64,000 bases of DNA, from the NCBI GenBank assembly GCA_031399065.1, contig JANNOM010000022.1, positions 1-64,000 on the forward strand, read 5' to 3'. The translations under genes were made by a program, and so were the position numbers. How positions within the stretch are numbered: position 1 is the stretch's first letter; each line of letters opens with the position of its first letter. Of this stretch, positions 27,134-36,235 are shown piece by piece. Origin of the DNA: JADCRZ01 sp031399065 (lineage in GTDB: Bacteria > Bacteroidota > Bacteroidia > Chitinophagales > Chitinophagaceae). The notes beneath the pieces are model-generated. The model ran no database searches and was not told the origin of the DNA. It saw only the letters and a program-made list of their open reading frames with translations.

Positions 27134-28345
27134 TTAACTAACTGCTTTATTCACAAGATCGGCTGCTTCACTTAGCAGGATGGCCGATTGTACTTTCAGG
27201 CCGCTTTCGTCGATTAGCTTTTTAGCTTCGGTTGCATTAGTGCCCTGCAGGCGCACGATGATGGGTATGGAAATATTACCCATGGTCTTGTAAGCATCTA
27301 TTACTCCCTGCGCAACCCGGTCGCAGCGAACGATACCACCGAATATATTAATAAGGATGGCCTTTACTTTTGGATCTTTCAGGATAATACGAAAACCGGC
27401 TTCCACCGTCTGTGCGTTCGCGGTACCGCCCACATCAAGGAAGTTGGCCGGCTCGCCACCGCTTAGCTTGATCATATCCATGGTCGCCATTGCCAGTCCC
27501 GCCCCGTTTACCATACAACCCACATTACCATCCAGCTTTACGAAGTTGAGGTTAAATTTTCCGGCTTCTACTTCGGTAGGATCTTCTTCAGATACGTCTC
27601 TCAGCACACCGAGGTCCGGGTGACGCATAATGGAGTTATCGTCAAGGCTCATTTTGCAGTCAACCGCTATGATCTTTTCATCACTCGTTTTAAAGAGCGG
27701 GTTAATCTCCAGCATGGCGCAGTCAAGACCTACATACGCATTATAAAGATTCGTAACAAATTTTACCATATTCTTAAAAGCCTCTCCGCTCAACCCGAAG
27801 TTGAAAGCGATCTTCCGGGCCTGGAAAGCCTGTAACGGGCCGCCCGGGTTCACCAGTTCCTTATAGATCTTATCAGGCGTATTATGCGCCACTTCCTCTA
27901 TATCCATTCCACCCTCGGTACTGTACATAATTACATTCTGGCCGTTGGCACGGTCCAGCAGGATAGAAAGGTAGAATTCCTTTACAGGATTCGGTCCTTC
28001 ATAGTACACATCCTGTGCTACCAGCACCTTACTTACCAGTTTACCGGCTGGTCCCGTTTGTATGGTTACCAGCGTTCCACCCAGTATATTCTGGGCGATC
28101 TCTTTCACGGCTTCCGCGTTCTTCCCTACTGCCACGCCCCTTTGTTCCTTGCCTTCTATTTTACCCTTACCCCGGCCGCCGGCGTGGATCTGCGCCTTCA
28201 CTACGGCGAAATTACTGCCGTAGATGGTTTTAATCTGGCGGTACGCTTCTTCGGCTTCGCCCGGGGTGCTGCAGGCAAACCCTTCCTGTACCGGCACCTG
28301 GTATTTTTTCAGTAATTCCTTTGCTTGATATTCGTGCAGATTCAT
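27134..28345 (-). CDS. sucC: Succinyl-CoA ligase (ADP-forming) beta subunit
   Basis: A 403-aa subunit of the TCA-cycle enzyme joining succinate and CoA. It has an ATP-grasp domain (MNLHEYQAKELLKKYQVPV at the start, VVKAQIHAGGRGKGK near residue 50) and a C-terminal ligase domain (GNVGCMVNGAGLAMATMD, FLDVGGTANAQTV, ILINIFGGIVRCD). Length is normal. The alpha subunit gene sucD is not adjacent. On the minus strand a TAAATTCG element (one base off TAnnTTTG) lies about 20 bp upstream of the ATG. Confidence 0.96.
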   Translation of the reverse strand: MNLHEYQAKELLKKYQVPVQEGFACSTPGEAEEAYRQIKTIYGSNFAVVKAQIHAGGRGKGKIEGKEQRGVAVGKNAEAVKEIAQNILGGTLVTIQTGPAGKLVSKVLVAQDVYYEGPNPVKEFYLSILLDRANGQNVIMYSTEGGMDIEEVAHNTPDKIYKELVNPGGPLQAFQARKIAFNFGLSGEAFKNMVKFVTNLYNAYVGLDCAMLEINPLFKTSDEKIIAVDCKMSLDDNSIMRHPDLGVLRDVSEEDPTEVEAGKFNLNFVKLDGNVGCMVNGAGLAMATMDMIKLSGGEPANFLDVGGTANAQTVEAGFRIILKDPKVKAILINIFGGIVRCDRVAQGVIDAYKTMGNISIPIIVRLQGTNATEAKKLIDESGLKVQSAILLSEAADLVNKAVS

Positions 28346-28705
28346 ACTTACAATTTGGTGCGAATTTAGGGTAAAACTTCCAGTTTATAACCGGCTGTTT
28401 TTCTCCGCTACAAACTTTAATTCGGTGTGTTCTTTAAGTACCGGCAGCGGATACAATGATGCCTTCTATGCAAAGCCGATGGCAAGTGCCGTATTATAAC
28501 AAACTGGTTGATTGAAAGTGGGTGATCTACCTCAATTCTTATAGAGTGCAGTCTTCTTACTTTATAATGTTCTTTAAAGAATTTGAGATATGGGGATAAG
28601 ATTTTAACAGGTATATCATTTGTTTTCAGTGTTTCTTCCCGGCACTTCCCTAATTTTACTATTTTCTGATATCATGATTTATTGATAGATAGAATAACCG
28701 TTATT
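28346..28705. other. Gene-free spacer between sucC and an orphan lipoprotein gene
   Basis: This spacer of about 360 bp must contain the sucC promoter (at the left end, minus strand) and the promoter of the lipoprotein gene (right end). It is AT-rich toward the right. I see no convincing small ORF, RNA fold, repeat or exact TAnnTTTG element. Confidence 0.6.
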
Positions 28706-29488
28706 ATGAAATTACTGAACCCTTTTTTTGCGTTATTTATCTTAGTATCGTTAACGTCTTGTATAAAAGATGTGGAAGATGTGGAAGAGAACCGTTTCGA
28801 CGCCGATTGTGAAGCCATTAAAAAGGCAAAAATCAACGTGGCCAAATCAACTTATTATGCAGGCGATAGCATTAATTTTAGTACAACCAAGATTATAAAC
28901 GCACAATATTCTTGGCAAACAAGTAGTTCACGGGGTGATGTTTCGATATCTGAGAAATTGTTTATCGGATCTTGTACAAAAGGAGACCAGGCGTGGTACT
29001 TTCTATCTATAGGTAGTTTTAATTGCGACCCTAAATTTGACAGTGTTTATATTACTGTGATCAACAAGCCGGTAGATGCGCCGTGTTCGCCAGCTAAAAA
29101 TATGATCTCGTTCAGCTCGCTGGAAAATATTAGTACTGCCAATGCGGTATTAAGCATAGACCGCACGGTTAATTTTAAAAAAATAAGGATTTCACAGGGA
29201 ATTGGCTATCCCACCATGGAAATCTTTTTTCCGCAATACTGGAACGATAAAGAGTTTGAAGATGGTGTTTACATTACTCAGGCAACATTGGATTTCGGCA
29301 GTAATGTGTATGGTGCACAAATGTCTGTCACCGATCAAAGCATATATTTCGTGGCGCATCCGGGTAAAATATATCTGAGTCATGTAAATGGCAAACTGAG
29401 GATAGTTTTTTGTAATATCACCCTCACCGGTTCATTGGGCGGACCGACGTTTACTACTACAGCCGCGAGTGACTTCACACTAAAGTAA
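28706..29488 (+). CDS. Unknown secreted lipoprotein
   Basis: A 260-aa protein that I do not recognise. Its N terminus is a good lipoprotein signal (LVSLTSC, acylated Cys near residue 19), followed by a Glu/Asp-rich short linker that could act as a Bacteroidota surface-export signal. The body has a pattern of alternating hydrophobic residues, as in beta-sandwich domains, and a Cys pair spacing (SCTKGDQAW...FNCDPKFDS) that could form disulfides. The segment KINVAKSTYYAGDSINFSTT resembles an Ig-like or PKD-like strand pattern. The start is the ATG at 28706, not an in-frame start at 28682. It stands alone between two long spacers. Confidence 0.8.
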   Translation: MKLLNPFFALFILVSLTSCIKDVEDVEENRFDADCEAIKKAKINVAKSTYYAGDSINFSTTKIINAQYSWQTSSSRGDVSISEKLFIGSCTKGDQAWYFLSIGSFNCDPKFDSVYITVINKPVDAPCSPAKNMISFSSLENISTANAVLSIDRTVNFKKIRISQGIGYPTMEIFFPQYWNDKEFEDGVYITQATLDFGSNVYGAQMSVTDQSIYFVAHPGKIYLSHVNGKLRIVFCNITLTGSLGGPTFTTTAASDFTLK

Positions 29489-29658
29489 CAAAGAAAACTA
29501 ATGCACGTAATTACATATCTCTTACTTGATCCAAATGTATGTCTTGCGGAGTTGCCTGCTCACCGCTTTCCCTTTATGTGAGAAACAGGTTAGTGTTGGT
29601 GAATAATTATCCTCCTTTTAAAAGGTTTCAGAAAAATTGTTGCAATTTTACTTGAATA

Positions 29659-30225
29659 ATGACCGACTTTTCAAAAGATATAGAACAAGCACTCGAAATA
29701 CTCAAACGTGGCGGCATCATCCTATATCCAACTGACACCATTTGGGGACTGGGCTGCGACGCTACCAACGCGGCGGCTGTAGACCGCATATATACCTTAA
29801 AGCGGCGGCCGACAAGTAAAAGCATGATAGTGCTGGTGGCTGAAGAAAGGGATGTACTGCAATACGTGGCAGGCCTCGATATGCAGATATTTGAATACCT
29901 GGAAAAAACGGAGCGGCCAACTACCGTCATTTACGAAGGAGCCATCGGCCTCGCCGATAATGTCGTGAATGAGGATGGAAGTGTGGCCATCCGCATTGTA
30001 AAAGACGAATTTTGCCGGCACCTGGTCAAGCGGTTCCGGAAACCAATAGTATCTACTTCGGCGAATATTTCAGGGCAATCTTCTTCCGGGTTGTATAAAG
30101 ACATTCCGGAGGAAATAAAAAATGAGGTGGACTACCAGGTTAAGTACCGGCAACAAGAGGAAACCCCTGGCCAGCCTTCATCGATCATTACCTGGAAAAG
30201 CGGAATAGTGAACGTGCTGAGATGA
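29659..30225 (+). CDS. tsaC: L-threonylcarbamoyladenylate synthase (Sua5/YrdC family)
   Basis: A 188-aa protein with the YrdC domain: GGIILYPTDTIWGLGCDA at about 18-35, LKRRPTSKSMIVLV, and PIVSTSANISGQ. It makes threonylcarbamoyl-AMP for the t6A37 modification of ANN-decoding tRNAs. It has only the YrdC domain, with no C-terminal Sua5 domain. The GT9 gene follows from its own promoter. Confidence 0.92.
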   Translation: MTDFSKDIEQALEILKRGGIILYPTDTIWGLGCDATNAAAVDRIYTLKRRPTSKSMIVLVAEERDVLQYVAGLDMQIFEYLEKTERPTTVIYEGAIGLADNVVNEDGSVAIRIVKDEFCRHLVKRFRKPIVSTSANISGQSSSGLYKDIPEEIKNEVDYQVKYRQQEETPGQPSSIITWKSGIVNVLR

Positions 30226-30245
30226 TGTTTCACCGATCTTATTAG

Positions 30246-30253
30246 TAGCTTTG
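30246..30253 (+). promoter_or_regulatory. -7 promoter element 6 nt before the GT9 start codon
   Basis: TAGCTTTG matches TAnnTTTG exactly. Only 6 nt separate it from the ATG at 30260, so the transcript should begin at or next to the start codon. No good -33 element is seen. Confidence 0.5.
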
Positions 30254-30259
30254 GCCCGC

Positions 30260-31255
30260 ATGCAAAAATTTCTTGTAATACAAACCGCATTTATCGGCGA
30301 TGCCATTCTCGCAACGGGCATCATAGAAAAACTACATTCTTTTTTTCCCGGTGCGGAAATAGACTTCCTGGTGCGAAAAGGTAACGAGGGTTTGTTAAAA
30401 GATCATCCCTACCTGAATAATGTGCTCGTGTGGAATAAAAAACAGGGGAAGTTAAAAAATCTTGTTGCCCTTCTGAAAGGGATAAGACAGAACAAGTACG
30501 ATAAAGTGATCAACATACAACGCTTTGGTGCAACGGGCATGCTCACTGCTTTTTCGGGTGCAGAGGAAACGATCGGCTTCGATAAAAACCCGCTTAGTTT
30601 TTTATTCTCCGTAAAAAAAGCGCATATAATCAGCACGGTTACTGCTCCCCGCCATGAAATAGAACGAAACCATAGTCTCGTGGAGCATTTTACCAATAAG
30701 GAGCCATTTAGACCAAGACTGTATCCATCTTCCACAGACCTTGCAAAGGTAAGCCAGTACAAAGATTTTCCTTATATCTGCATTGCCCCTGCATCGGTTT
30801 GGTTTACCAAGCAATACCCTGTTGAAAAATGGGTTTCATTTATATCCCGTTTATCCGGCAGGTATACCATATACCTCATAGGCGGTAAAGAAGATACGGA
30901 TAGATGCCAGTTAATTATGGACAGTATCCCGGGGGAGCGTATCATCAGCCTTGCCGGCCAGCTTGGCTTCCTGGAGTCCTGCGCACTGATGAAGGATGCC
31001 GCCATGAACTATGTAAACGATTCCGCCCCTATGCACCTGGCTTCCGCGGTAAATGCCCCGGTTACCGCAGTCTATTGCTCAACGTTGCCTTCATTCGGTT
31101 TCGGGCCTTTATCCGATACCCGCTTCACAGTGGAAATACCGGAACGCCTGCCCTGCCGGCCATGCGGTTTACACGGACGTAAAGTCTGTCCACTGGGTCA
31201 CTTTAATTGCGCACATAAAATAGAAGAGGCACAATTGCTGGCTACTTTGCCTTAG
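30260..31255 (+). CDS. Glycosyltransferase family 9 (LPS heptosyltransferase-like)
   Basis: A 331-aa GT-B enzyme like ADP-heptose:LPS heptosyltransferases (FLVIQTAFIGDAILATGIIEKL at the N terminus; IAPASVWFTKQYPVEKW, YLIGGKEDTDRC and VNDSAPMHLASAVNAP in the C-terminal domain). It probably adds a heptose or related sugar to lipopolysaccharide at the cytoplasmic face of the inner membrane. The C terminus has a CxxC-x-HGRKVC-rich segment seen in some family members. I chose the ATG at 30260; a TTG at 30251 lies inside the promoter element. Confidence 0.9.
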   Translation: MQKFLVIQTAFIGDAILATGIIEKLHSFFPGAEIDFLVRKGNEGLLKDHPYLNNVLVWNKKQGKLKNLVALLKGIRQNKYDKVINIQRFGATGMLTAFSGAEETIGFDKNPLSFLFSVKKAHIISTVTAPRHEIERNHSLVEHFTNKEPFRPRLYPSSTDLAKVSQYKDFPYICIAPASVWFTKQYPVEKWVSFISRLSGRYTIYLIGGKEDTDRCQLIMDSIPGERIISLAGQLGFLESCALMKDAAMNYVNDSAPMHLASAVNAPVTAVYCSTLPSFGFGPLSDTRFTVEIPERLPCRPCGLHGRKVCPLGHFNCAHKIEEAQLLATLP

Positions 31256-31266
31256 CAATACCACCA

Positions 31267-31418
31267 CTTTACAAGAGACAGGCGATACCTGGCTGTTATA
31301 TTCTCCTACCTATTTTGGCTTAGCTGTTTTTGCAAGCATCCACGCTCTACAAGGGAGCCTGATATATCTGACTGTTGTATTACCTTATATATTTAAAATC
31401 TGGCTTACCTGTTCTTCC
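31267..31418 (+). repeat. Decayed direct duplication, two units about 78 bp apart
   Basis: Within the 248-bp spacer before cca, a unit at about 31267-31332 recurs imperfectly at about 31345-31418. Both contain CTNTACAAG, a CTGTTNTATT segment, and TGGCTTANCTGTT near the end. No coding frame was found in either. Confidence 0.5.
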
Positions 31419-31486
31419 TGCGTTTTACGGGCAGTTAAACGCTGGTTTTACTGTCAAAATATCAATGGAATCCTGAAAATCATGGT

Positions 31487-31494
31487 TACATTTG
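31487..31494 (+). promoter_or_regulatory. -7 promoter element 9 nt before the cca start codon
   Basis: TACATTTG matches TAnnTTTG exactly, and the ATG of cca is at 31504. The predicted 5' leader is about 3-4 nt. Confidence 0.55.
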
Positions 31495-31503
31495 TAAATC
31501 ATT

Positions 31504-32958
31504 ATGTACATTAATTGCAACGATAAAGAACTGTTTGTTTTTAATAAGATCAGCCATGCAGCAGATGATCTGGGTGTGGACGCCTACATCATAGGAGGAT
31601 TTGTGCGTGATAAAATCCTGGGAAGAAAAACCAAAGATGCAGATATCGTTTGCGTCGGGGATGGTATAGGACTGGCCTATAAAGTAGCCGCCCGTTTTTA
31701 TCCTGTACCACAGGTCCATTATTTTAAAACCTATGGTACTGCTCAGATAAAAGTGGACGATTTCGAAATAGAATTCGTAGGTGCCCGTAAAGAAAGTTAT
31801 GCCTACCATAGCCGCAATCCCGAAGTGAAGCCCGGCACCCTGGAAGAAGATCAGAACCGCAGGGATTTTACAATCAATGCCATGGCTATCCGTTTAAACA
31901 AAAGCGGCTACGGAGAACTGGTAGATCCTTTTAACGGGCTGGGTGACCTGGAAAAAAAAATCATTCAGACACCACTGGATCCTTACCAGACATTTAGCGA
32001 CGACCCCCTAAGAATGTTACGCGCCATACGGTTTGCCGCGCAACTCGATTTTGCAATAGCAGATAAAACCTGGATGGGTATAAAAAACAATGTGGATCGT
32101 ATAAAGATCATTACACAGGAACGTATTACCGAGGAACTGAATAAAATTCTTTTAAGCAAAAAACCTTCCGTGGGGCTGGATCTTTTATATAAATCGGGAC
32201 TGCTTCATATTATTTTCCCGCAGATGGTTGACCTCGCCGGTGCCGAATATATCGATGGCATGGGGCATAAGGATAATTTTTACCATACCCTGCAGGTGAT
32301 CGATAACGTAAGTGAACTATCGGATGACCTCTGGCTCCGGTGGGCGGCTTTGCTGCACGACATAGCCAAGCCAGTTACCAAAAAGTTTGAGCCCGGTCAC
32401 GGCTGGACCTTTCACGGGCACGAAGTGGTGGGAGGCCGTATGGTGCCAAAAATATTTACCCGGCTTAAACTACCCCAGAACGAAAAAATGCGCTTTGTGC
32501 GTAAACTGGTAGAACTGCATCTGAGACCCATCAGTCTCACCAAAGAAAATATTACTGATTCTGCCATCCGCAGGTTGTTATTTGATGCGGGGGACGATAT
32601 AGAAGCCCTGATGATGCTATGCTCAGCCGATATTACTTCGAAAAATAAAATAAAAGTAAAACGTTATCTTGCCAACTTTGAGCTGGTAAAGCAGCGGCTG
32701 AAGGAGGTGGAAGAAAAGGATAAAGTGCGCAACTGGCAGCCGCCCATTTCGGGCGAGTTTATCATGGAGGCATTTGGTCTCCTTCCTGGCAGGGAAGTAG
32801 GAATTATCAAAAATGCGATCCGCGAAGCTATACTGGATGGCGAGATTGGGAATAACTACGATGCCGCTTACGATTTTATGCTGCATACAGCGAAGTCGAT
32901 GAGTTTACGCCCGGTGGCAGGTATGGAATCGGGCAGCGAAAAAACGGGGAATAGTTAA
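31504..32958 (+). CDS. cca: CCA tRNA nucleotidyltransferase with HD domain
   Basis: A 484-aa class II nucleotidyltransferase that adds or repairs the CCA end of tRNAs. The catalytic head has IIGGFVRDKILGRKTKDADIV (residues about 28-48, with the DxD pair) and the RRDFTINAMA motif. The RNA-binding helices carry DDPLRMLRAIRFAAQ. A C-terminal HD phosphohydrolase domain (LHDIAKP, near residue 285) is present, as in the Bacteroidota type of this enzyme. It is followed 17 bp later by the pRiA4b-type gene. Confidence 0.93.
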   Translation: MYINCNDKELFVFNKISHAADDLGVDAYIIGGFVRDKILGRKTKDADIVCVGDGIGLAYKVAARFYPVPQVHYFKTYGTAQIKVDDFEIEFVGARKESYAYHSRNPEVKPGTLEEDQNRRDFTINAMAIRLNKSGYGELVDPFNGLGDLEKKIIQTPLDPYQTFSDDPLRMLRAIRFAAQLDFAIADKTWMGIKNNVDRIKIITQERITEELNKILLSKKPSVGLDLLYKSGLLHIIFPQMVDLAGAEYIDGMGHKDNFYHTLQVIDNVSELSDDLWLRWAALLHDIAKPVTKKFEPGHGWTFHGHEVVGGRMVPKIFTRLKLPQNEKMRFVRKLVELHLRPISLTKENITDSAIRRLLFDAGDDIEALMMLCSADITSKNKIKVKRYLANFELVKQRLKEVEEKDKVRNWQPPISGEFIMEAFGLLPGREVGIIKNAIREAILDGEIGNNYDAAYDFMLHTAKSMSLRPVAGMESGSEKTGNS

Positions 32959-32975
32959 TAATATAAAAACGATGT

Positions 32976-33557
32976 ATGGCAATTTTAAAGTTCAGGGTTT
33001 ATCTGGAAGAAGACGATAGCGTTTACCGGGATGTGGTGATCCGTCACAAACAAAACTTTCTGCAACTGCACCAGGTAATTTTAAAAGCATACGAGTTCGA
33101 TAGTAAACACCAGGCTACTTTTTACAGGAGTAACGATAACTGGCAGCGGGGTAAGGAGATCACCCTTGAAAAATATGAAAAGGATTATAAGGTAACTCCC
33201 TTACTGATGGATGCCACGTTAATAGGTGCTGAAATATTTGATCCGAACCAGAAATTTATATACGTATACGATTTTGTAAAGAACTGGACTTTTCAGATGG
33301 AACTTATAAACGTAAGTAAAGAAGAAAATGCCCGGATCGATTACCCGGCCATAGCGCGAACGGAAGGCATCGCCCCTTCGCAATACGGTACCAAGGGCCT
33401 AATAGGCGATAAGCTGGCGGAAGTGGAAGAAAAATACGATCTTAAAAAAGGAGCGGAAGGATACGGACTGGAAAATGCCGGTGCGGTAACGGATGACAGT
33501 GGCGATAGTGAAGGGGACGGCGAACAGGAGCTTGAAGAAGAAAGCAGCGATGAATGA
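32976..33557 (+). CDS. pRiA4b ORF-3-like domain protein
   Basis: A 193-aa protein with the pRiA4b ORF-3 (IS1096 passenger-like) fold: LKFRVYLEEDDSVYRDVVIRHKQNFLQLHQVILKAYEF at the N terminus and FIYVYDFVKNWTFQMEL. The last 30 residues are almost all Asp, Glu, Ser and Gly. The family was named after plasmid and transposon genes, but here it has no transposase or inverted repeats around it and overlaps the miaA start by 8 bp. It therefore looks like a chromosomal gene; its function is unknown. Confidence 0.85.
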   Translation: MAILKFRVYLEEDDSVYRDVVIRHKQNFLQLHQVILKAYEFDSKHQATFYRSNDNWQRGKEITLEKYEKDYKVTPLLMDATLIGAEIFDPNQKFIYVYDFVKNWTFQMELINVSKEENARIDYPAIARTEGIAPSQYGTKGLIGDKLAEVEEKYDLKKGAEGYGLENAGAVTDDSGDSEGDGEQELEEESSDE

Positions 33558-34476
33558 CAAAACCTGCATTATCGTTACCGGGCCCACGGCAGTGGGCAAG
33601 ACTTCACTCGCTATTCATCTTGCTGAATGTTTTAATACGGCCATCATTTCTGCCGACTCCCGGCAATGTTATAAAGAATTAAATATAGGAGTGGCTAAAC
33701 CATCCCCTGAGCAATTAATTCGTGTACCTCATTATTTTATCAGTTCCCACTCTGTGGTAGAAGAAGTGAACGCTTCAGTGTTTGAAGCGTATGCTTTAGA
33801 GGCTGCTTCCAGGATGTTTGAACAGCACAATACCGTTGTTATGGCGGGAGGTACCGGCCTCTATCTAAAAGCATTCTGTGAGGGACTGGATGCAGTGCCG
33901 GCAACAAACAGTGTTGTCCGCGAACGCATCATCCGGGAATATGAAGAAAAAGGAATAGAATGGCTGCAACAGCAGGTAAGCGACAAAGACCCGGTATTTT
34001 ATGCTTCGGGAGAAATAAAAAATCCGCATCGCCTGATGCGCGCGCTGGAAGTAATACTTGTTACCGGTAAAAGTTTATTGAATTTTCATAACCGGCAAAA
34101 AAAGACCCGGCCTTTCCAAATCATCAGGATCGGGATAGAGCTGCCCAAAGAGGAACTATACCGCAATATCGATACCCGGGTGGATGAGATGATTGGACAG
34201 GGTTTGCTTAAAGAAGTAAACGACCTCTTGCCCTATAGGGAATTCAATGCCCTTAATACAGTGGGATATAAAGAGGTATTTGAATACCTGGATGGTAAGC
34301 GTACATTAAAAGGGGCTACGGAAGCAATAAAAATAAACACCCGGCATTATGCAAAGCGGCAACTTACCTGGTTTAAAAAAGACAGTGGCATCCACTGGTT
34401 TCACCCCTCGCAACGCGAAAAGATATTGATGCAGATACGTTCCATGAAAGATTTTAATGTAAGTGATAATACCTAA
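33550..34476 (+). CDS. miaA: tRNA dimethylallyltransferase
   Basis: A 308-aa enzyme that prenylates A37 of tRNAs reading UNN codons. The P-loop GPTAVGKTSLA lies at about residues 10-20, followed by ADSRQCYKELNIGVAKP, GGTGLYLKAF and the RQLTWFKKD segment near the C terminus. The start is the ATG at 33550, inside the end of the upstream gene; an in-frame start further upstream would add 19 unrelated residues. Confidence 0.94.
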   Translation: MNDKTCIIVTGPTAVGKTSLAIHLAECFNTAIISADSRQCYKELNIGVAKPSPEQLIRVPHYFISSHSVVEEVNASVFEAYALEAASRMFEQHNTVVMAGGTGLYLKAFCEGLDAVPATNSVVRERIIREYEEKGIEWLQQQVSDKDPVFYASGEIKNPHRLMRALEVILVTGKSLLNFHNRQKKTRPFQIIRIGIELPKEELYRNIDTRVDEMIGQGLLKEVNDLLPYREFNALNTVGYKEVFEYLDGKRTLKGATEAIKINTRHYAKRQLTWFKKDSGIHWFHPSQREKILMQIRSMKDFNVSDNT

Positions 34477-34660
34477 CTGTGTGGTATATTAGCCTGTAAA
34501 GAAAGAAATTATAGCAGAGTTCTGTTGCATTACATAGGAAAATAGCAGAGTTTTACGTTACTGATTTTATCCTAGGGAAAAGATTCCCGTTTTAAAATCG
34601 CCTGTCCGCTAAATCCAATCTCTGTGAAAAGCCGGAAGGTTCTGTACTAACCTCTGGAAA

Positions 34661-34687
34661 CCCCACATTTTAATGTGGGTTTTTTTT
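34661..34687 (+). terminator. Intrinsic terminator downstream of miaA
   Basis: A stem of CCCACATT (34662-34669) with AATGTGGG (34672-34679) is followed by eight T. The inner base pairs probably open to give a workable loop. The T run overlaps the stop region of the convergent porin gene. The 185 bp from miaA to this point holds no ORF; the 11-mer ATAGCAGAGTT occurs twice there (34511 and 34542). Confidence 0.78.
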
Positions 34688-36227
34688 AAAACTTAAACCC
34701 AAAGGTCAGCAGAATATTCCCCCTGGTACCGTCGATGGTGGCAAAAGTATTTGCTTCATCCGCTAACCGGTAAGGAAAATCAACATCTTTGCTTAACTGG
34801 TGCTGGTAGGCAAGGTCTACAAAAACGCCTTTATTGCGATAGCCTAATCCTCCACTCAGACTCATACGTCTTGCCGTAAGTTCCTCCTCATCGTAAGGAT
34901 TACCGTAGTAAGCAAACCCTCCGCGAACCATCCATACATTAAATTTTAACTCGCCGCCCACCCGGGCATTCAAAGCCCCTTTGTATAAAATTCTGGTGGC
35001 ATCGTTGATCCCATCATAATAGTCATCCTGGCTGGTCTGATCAAAATCCGATTGGGAAGAAGCGAAGCGGGAGCTTCCGTGCGTCACGTATTCAACATCT
35101 GCCGAAATAAATCCCTTCTGATTTTTTACGTCTTCCTCCTGGCCAAAAACATAGGCACCGCTCAGCATAAACTTCCATGGACTGGTAAGATTATATCGAA
35201 AATAAGCTGTCTGATCACCATTCAGTTCGCCGGATGTAACGGATACTACTCCGGGGCTCGGAGGATAATTCTCCGTATCGGTGGTCATAGCAGCACTGGT
35301 TTCTTCACTCAACCCATACAAAGTGGGTGTATGAATGCCTAATCCTATTCTTAACGCGTTTACCGGTTTAAATATGGCACCCAGTTTAAGATTAACACCG
35401 GCTCCTTTAGAGGAATAATTCTGGGTGTATTCCGAATAATTAAAACTATTGGCCGGATCGTTCGATGCGTCCGACTCCCGGAATACCGTTGTTCTTTTAT
35501 AGTTCAGAATGGGTATACCTATACTTGCACCAAGGTATATTCGGTCGCCTTTACTTGCTCCAAAACCCAGTGCCAGCTCAGTAATGCCGCCGCTGGTAGT
35601 AACCGTTTTTTCCTGGTTTAATCCTACTTCAAGAGAAGCAAGGCTTCTAAACCCGGCGAAATTTCCGGAAGCATCCAGTACGGTATCTATGAGGTAAGTA
35701 AAATAGGCGAGACCGGAAGTAAATGGAAAGTCGTATACGCTATTCGTATCGAGCCCGTTGAATTCAGCCTCTTCCAGGTATTGCTGAGAATAGGAACTGA
35801 GCGTATTGAGTCCCCGGTATTTAATAGCCGAATTAAAGTCGGCCGCCCTGTTAACAGCAATACTGAAGGCCTGACTCCAGGGACTATAAGCATTGCTGAG
35901 CGCAAACACAGCTCCCGAAGTGCCGATGGAAAATGAATTTTTGGTAGCCGAGGTATTGTCCGTGCCCCGGAAATTACCTTTGTTACTTACCAGCCCGATA
36001 CTGGGAGTAAATACTACATCATTCGTTTTATAAAATCCTAATCCCGCAGGATTTACGAACGTAGATGTGATATCTCCTCCTAGTGCACCTACAGCGCCGC
36101 CAATACCCTGGCTGCGCGCCGTGCCTGACGGTATATTCCAGCTCATGCGCAACGCGTCTTCCGGAATCTGGGCATAGAGATTCAGTGCGTAAAATGATAA
36201 CGCCAATAATACGAATCGTCTTTTCAT
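34686..36227 (-). CDS. FadL/OmpP1-like outer-membrane porin
   Basis: A 513-aa outer-membrane beta-barrel. The signal peptide (about 1-19, ending LYAQ) is followed by the FadL-type hatch-region pattern ALRMSWNIPSGTARSQGIGGAVGALGGDITSTFVNPAGLGFYKT. The remainder is amphipathic strands ending in aromatic residues (ITLTFGFKF-like C terminus). Members import hydrophobic compounds; Bacteroidota copies are often annotated as hemin receptors without proof. It lies 8 bp downstream of the lipoprotein gene on the same strand. Confidence 0.85.
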   Translation of the reverse strand: MKRRFVLLALSFYALNLYAQIPEDALRMSWNIPSGTARSQGIGGAVGALGGDITSTFVNPAGLGFYKTNDVVFTPSIGLVSNKGNFRGTDNTSATKNSFSIGTSGAVFALSNAYSPWSQAFSIAVNRAADFNSAIKYRGLNTLSSYSQQYLEEAEFNGLDTNSVYDFPFTSGLAYFTYLIDTVLDASGNFAGFRSLASLEVGLNQEKTVTTSGGITELALGFGASKGDRIYLGASIGIPILNYKRTTVFRESDASNDPANSFNYSEYTQNYSSKGAGVNLKLGAIFKPVNALRIGLGIHTPTLYGLSEETSAAMTTDTENYPPSPGVVSVTSGELNGDQTAYFRYNLTSPWKFMLSGAYVFGQEEDVKNQKGFISADVEYVTHGSSRFASSQSDFDQTSQDDYYDGINDATRILYKGALNARVGGELKFNVWMVRGGFAYYGNPYDEEELTARRMSLSGGLGYRNKGVFVDLAYQHQLSKDVDFPYRLADEANTFATIDGTRGNILLTFGFKF

Positions 36228-36235
36228 GTTAAATA

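Noticed and set aside
28456..28515. 19-codon ORF in the sucC upstream spacer
   Set aside because: No regulatory codon run, terminator or conserved feature accompanies it.
30251..30259. Upstream TTG start of the GT9 gene
   Set aside because: It overlaps the -7 element, and the family N terminus begins at the ATG at 30260.
32976..33557. Mobile element suggested by the pRiA4b/IS1096-like family name
   Set aside because: No transposase, terminal inverted repeats or target duplication flank it.
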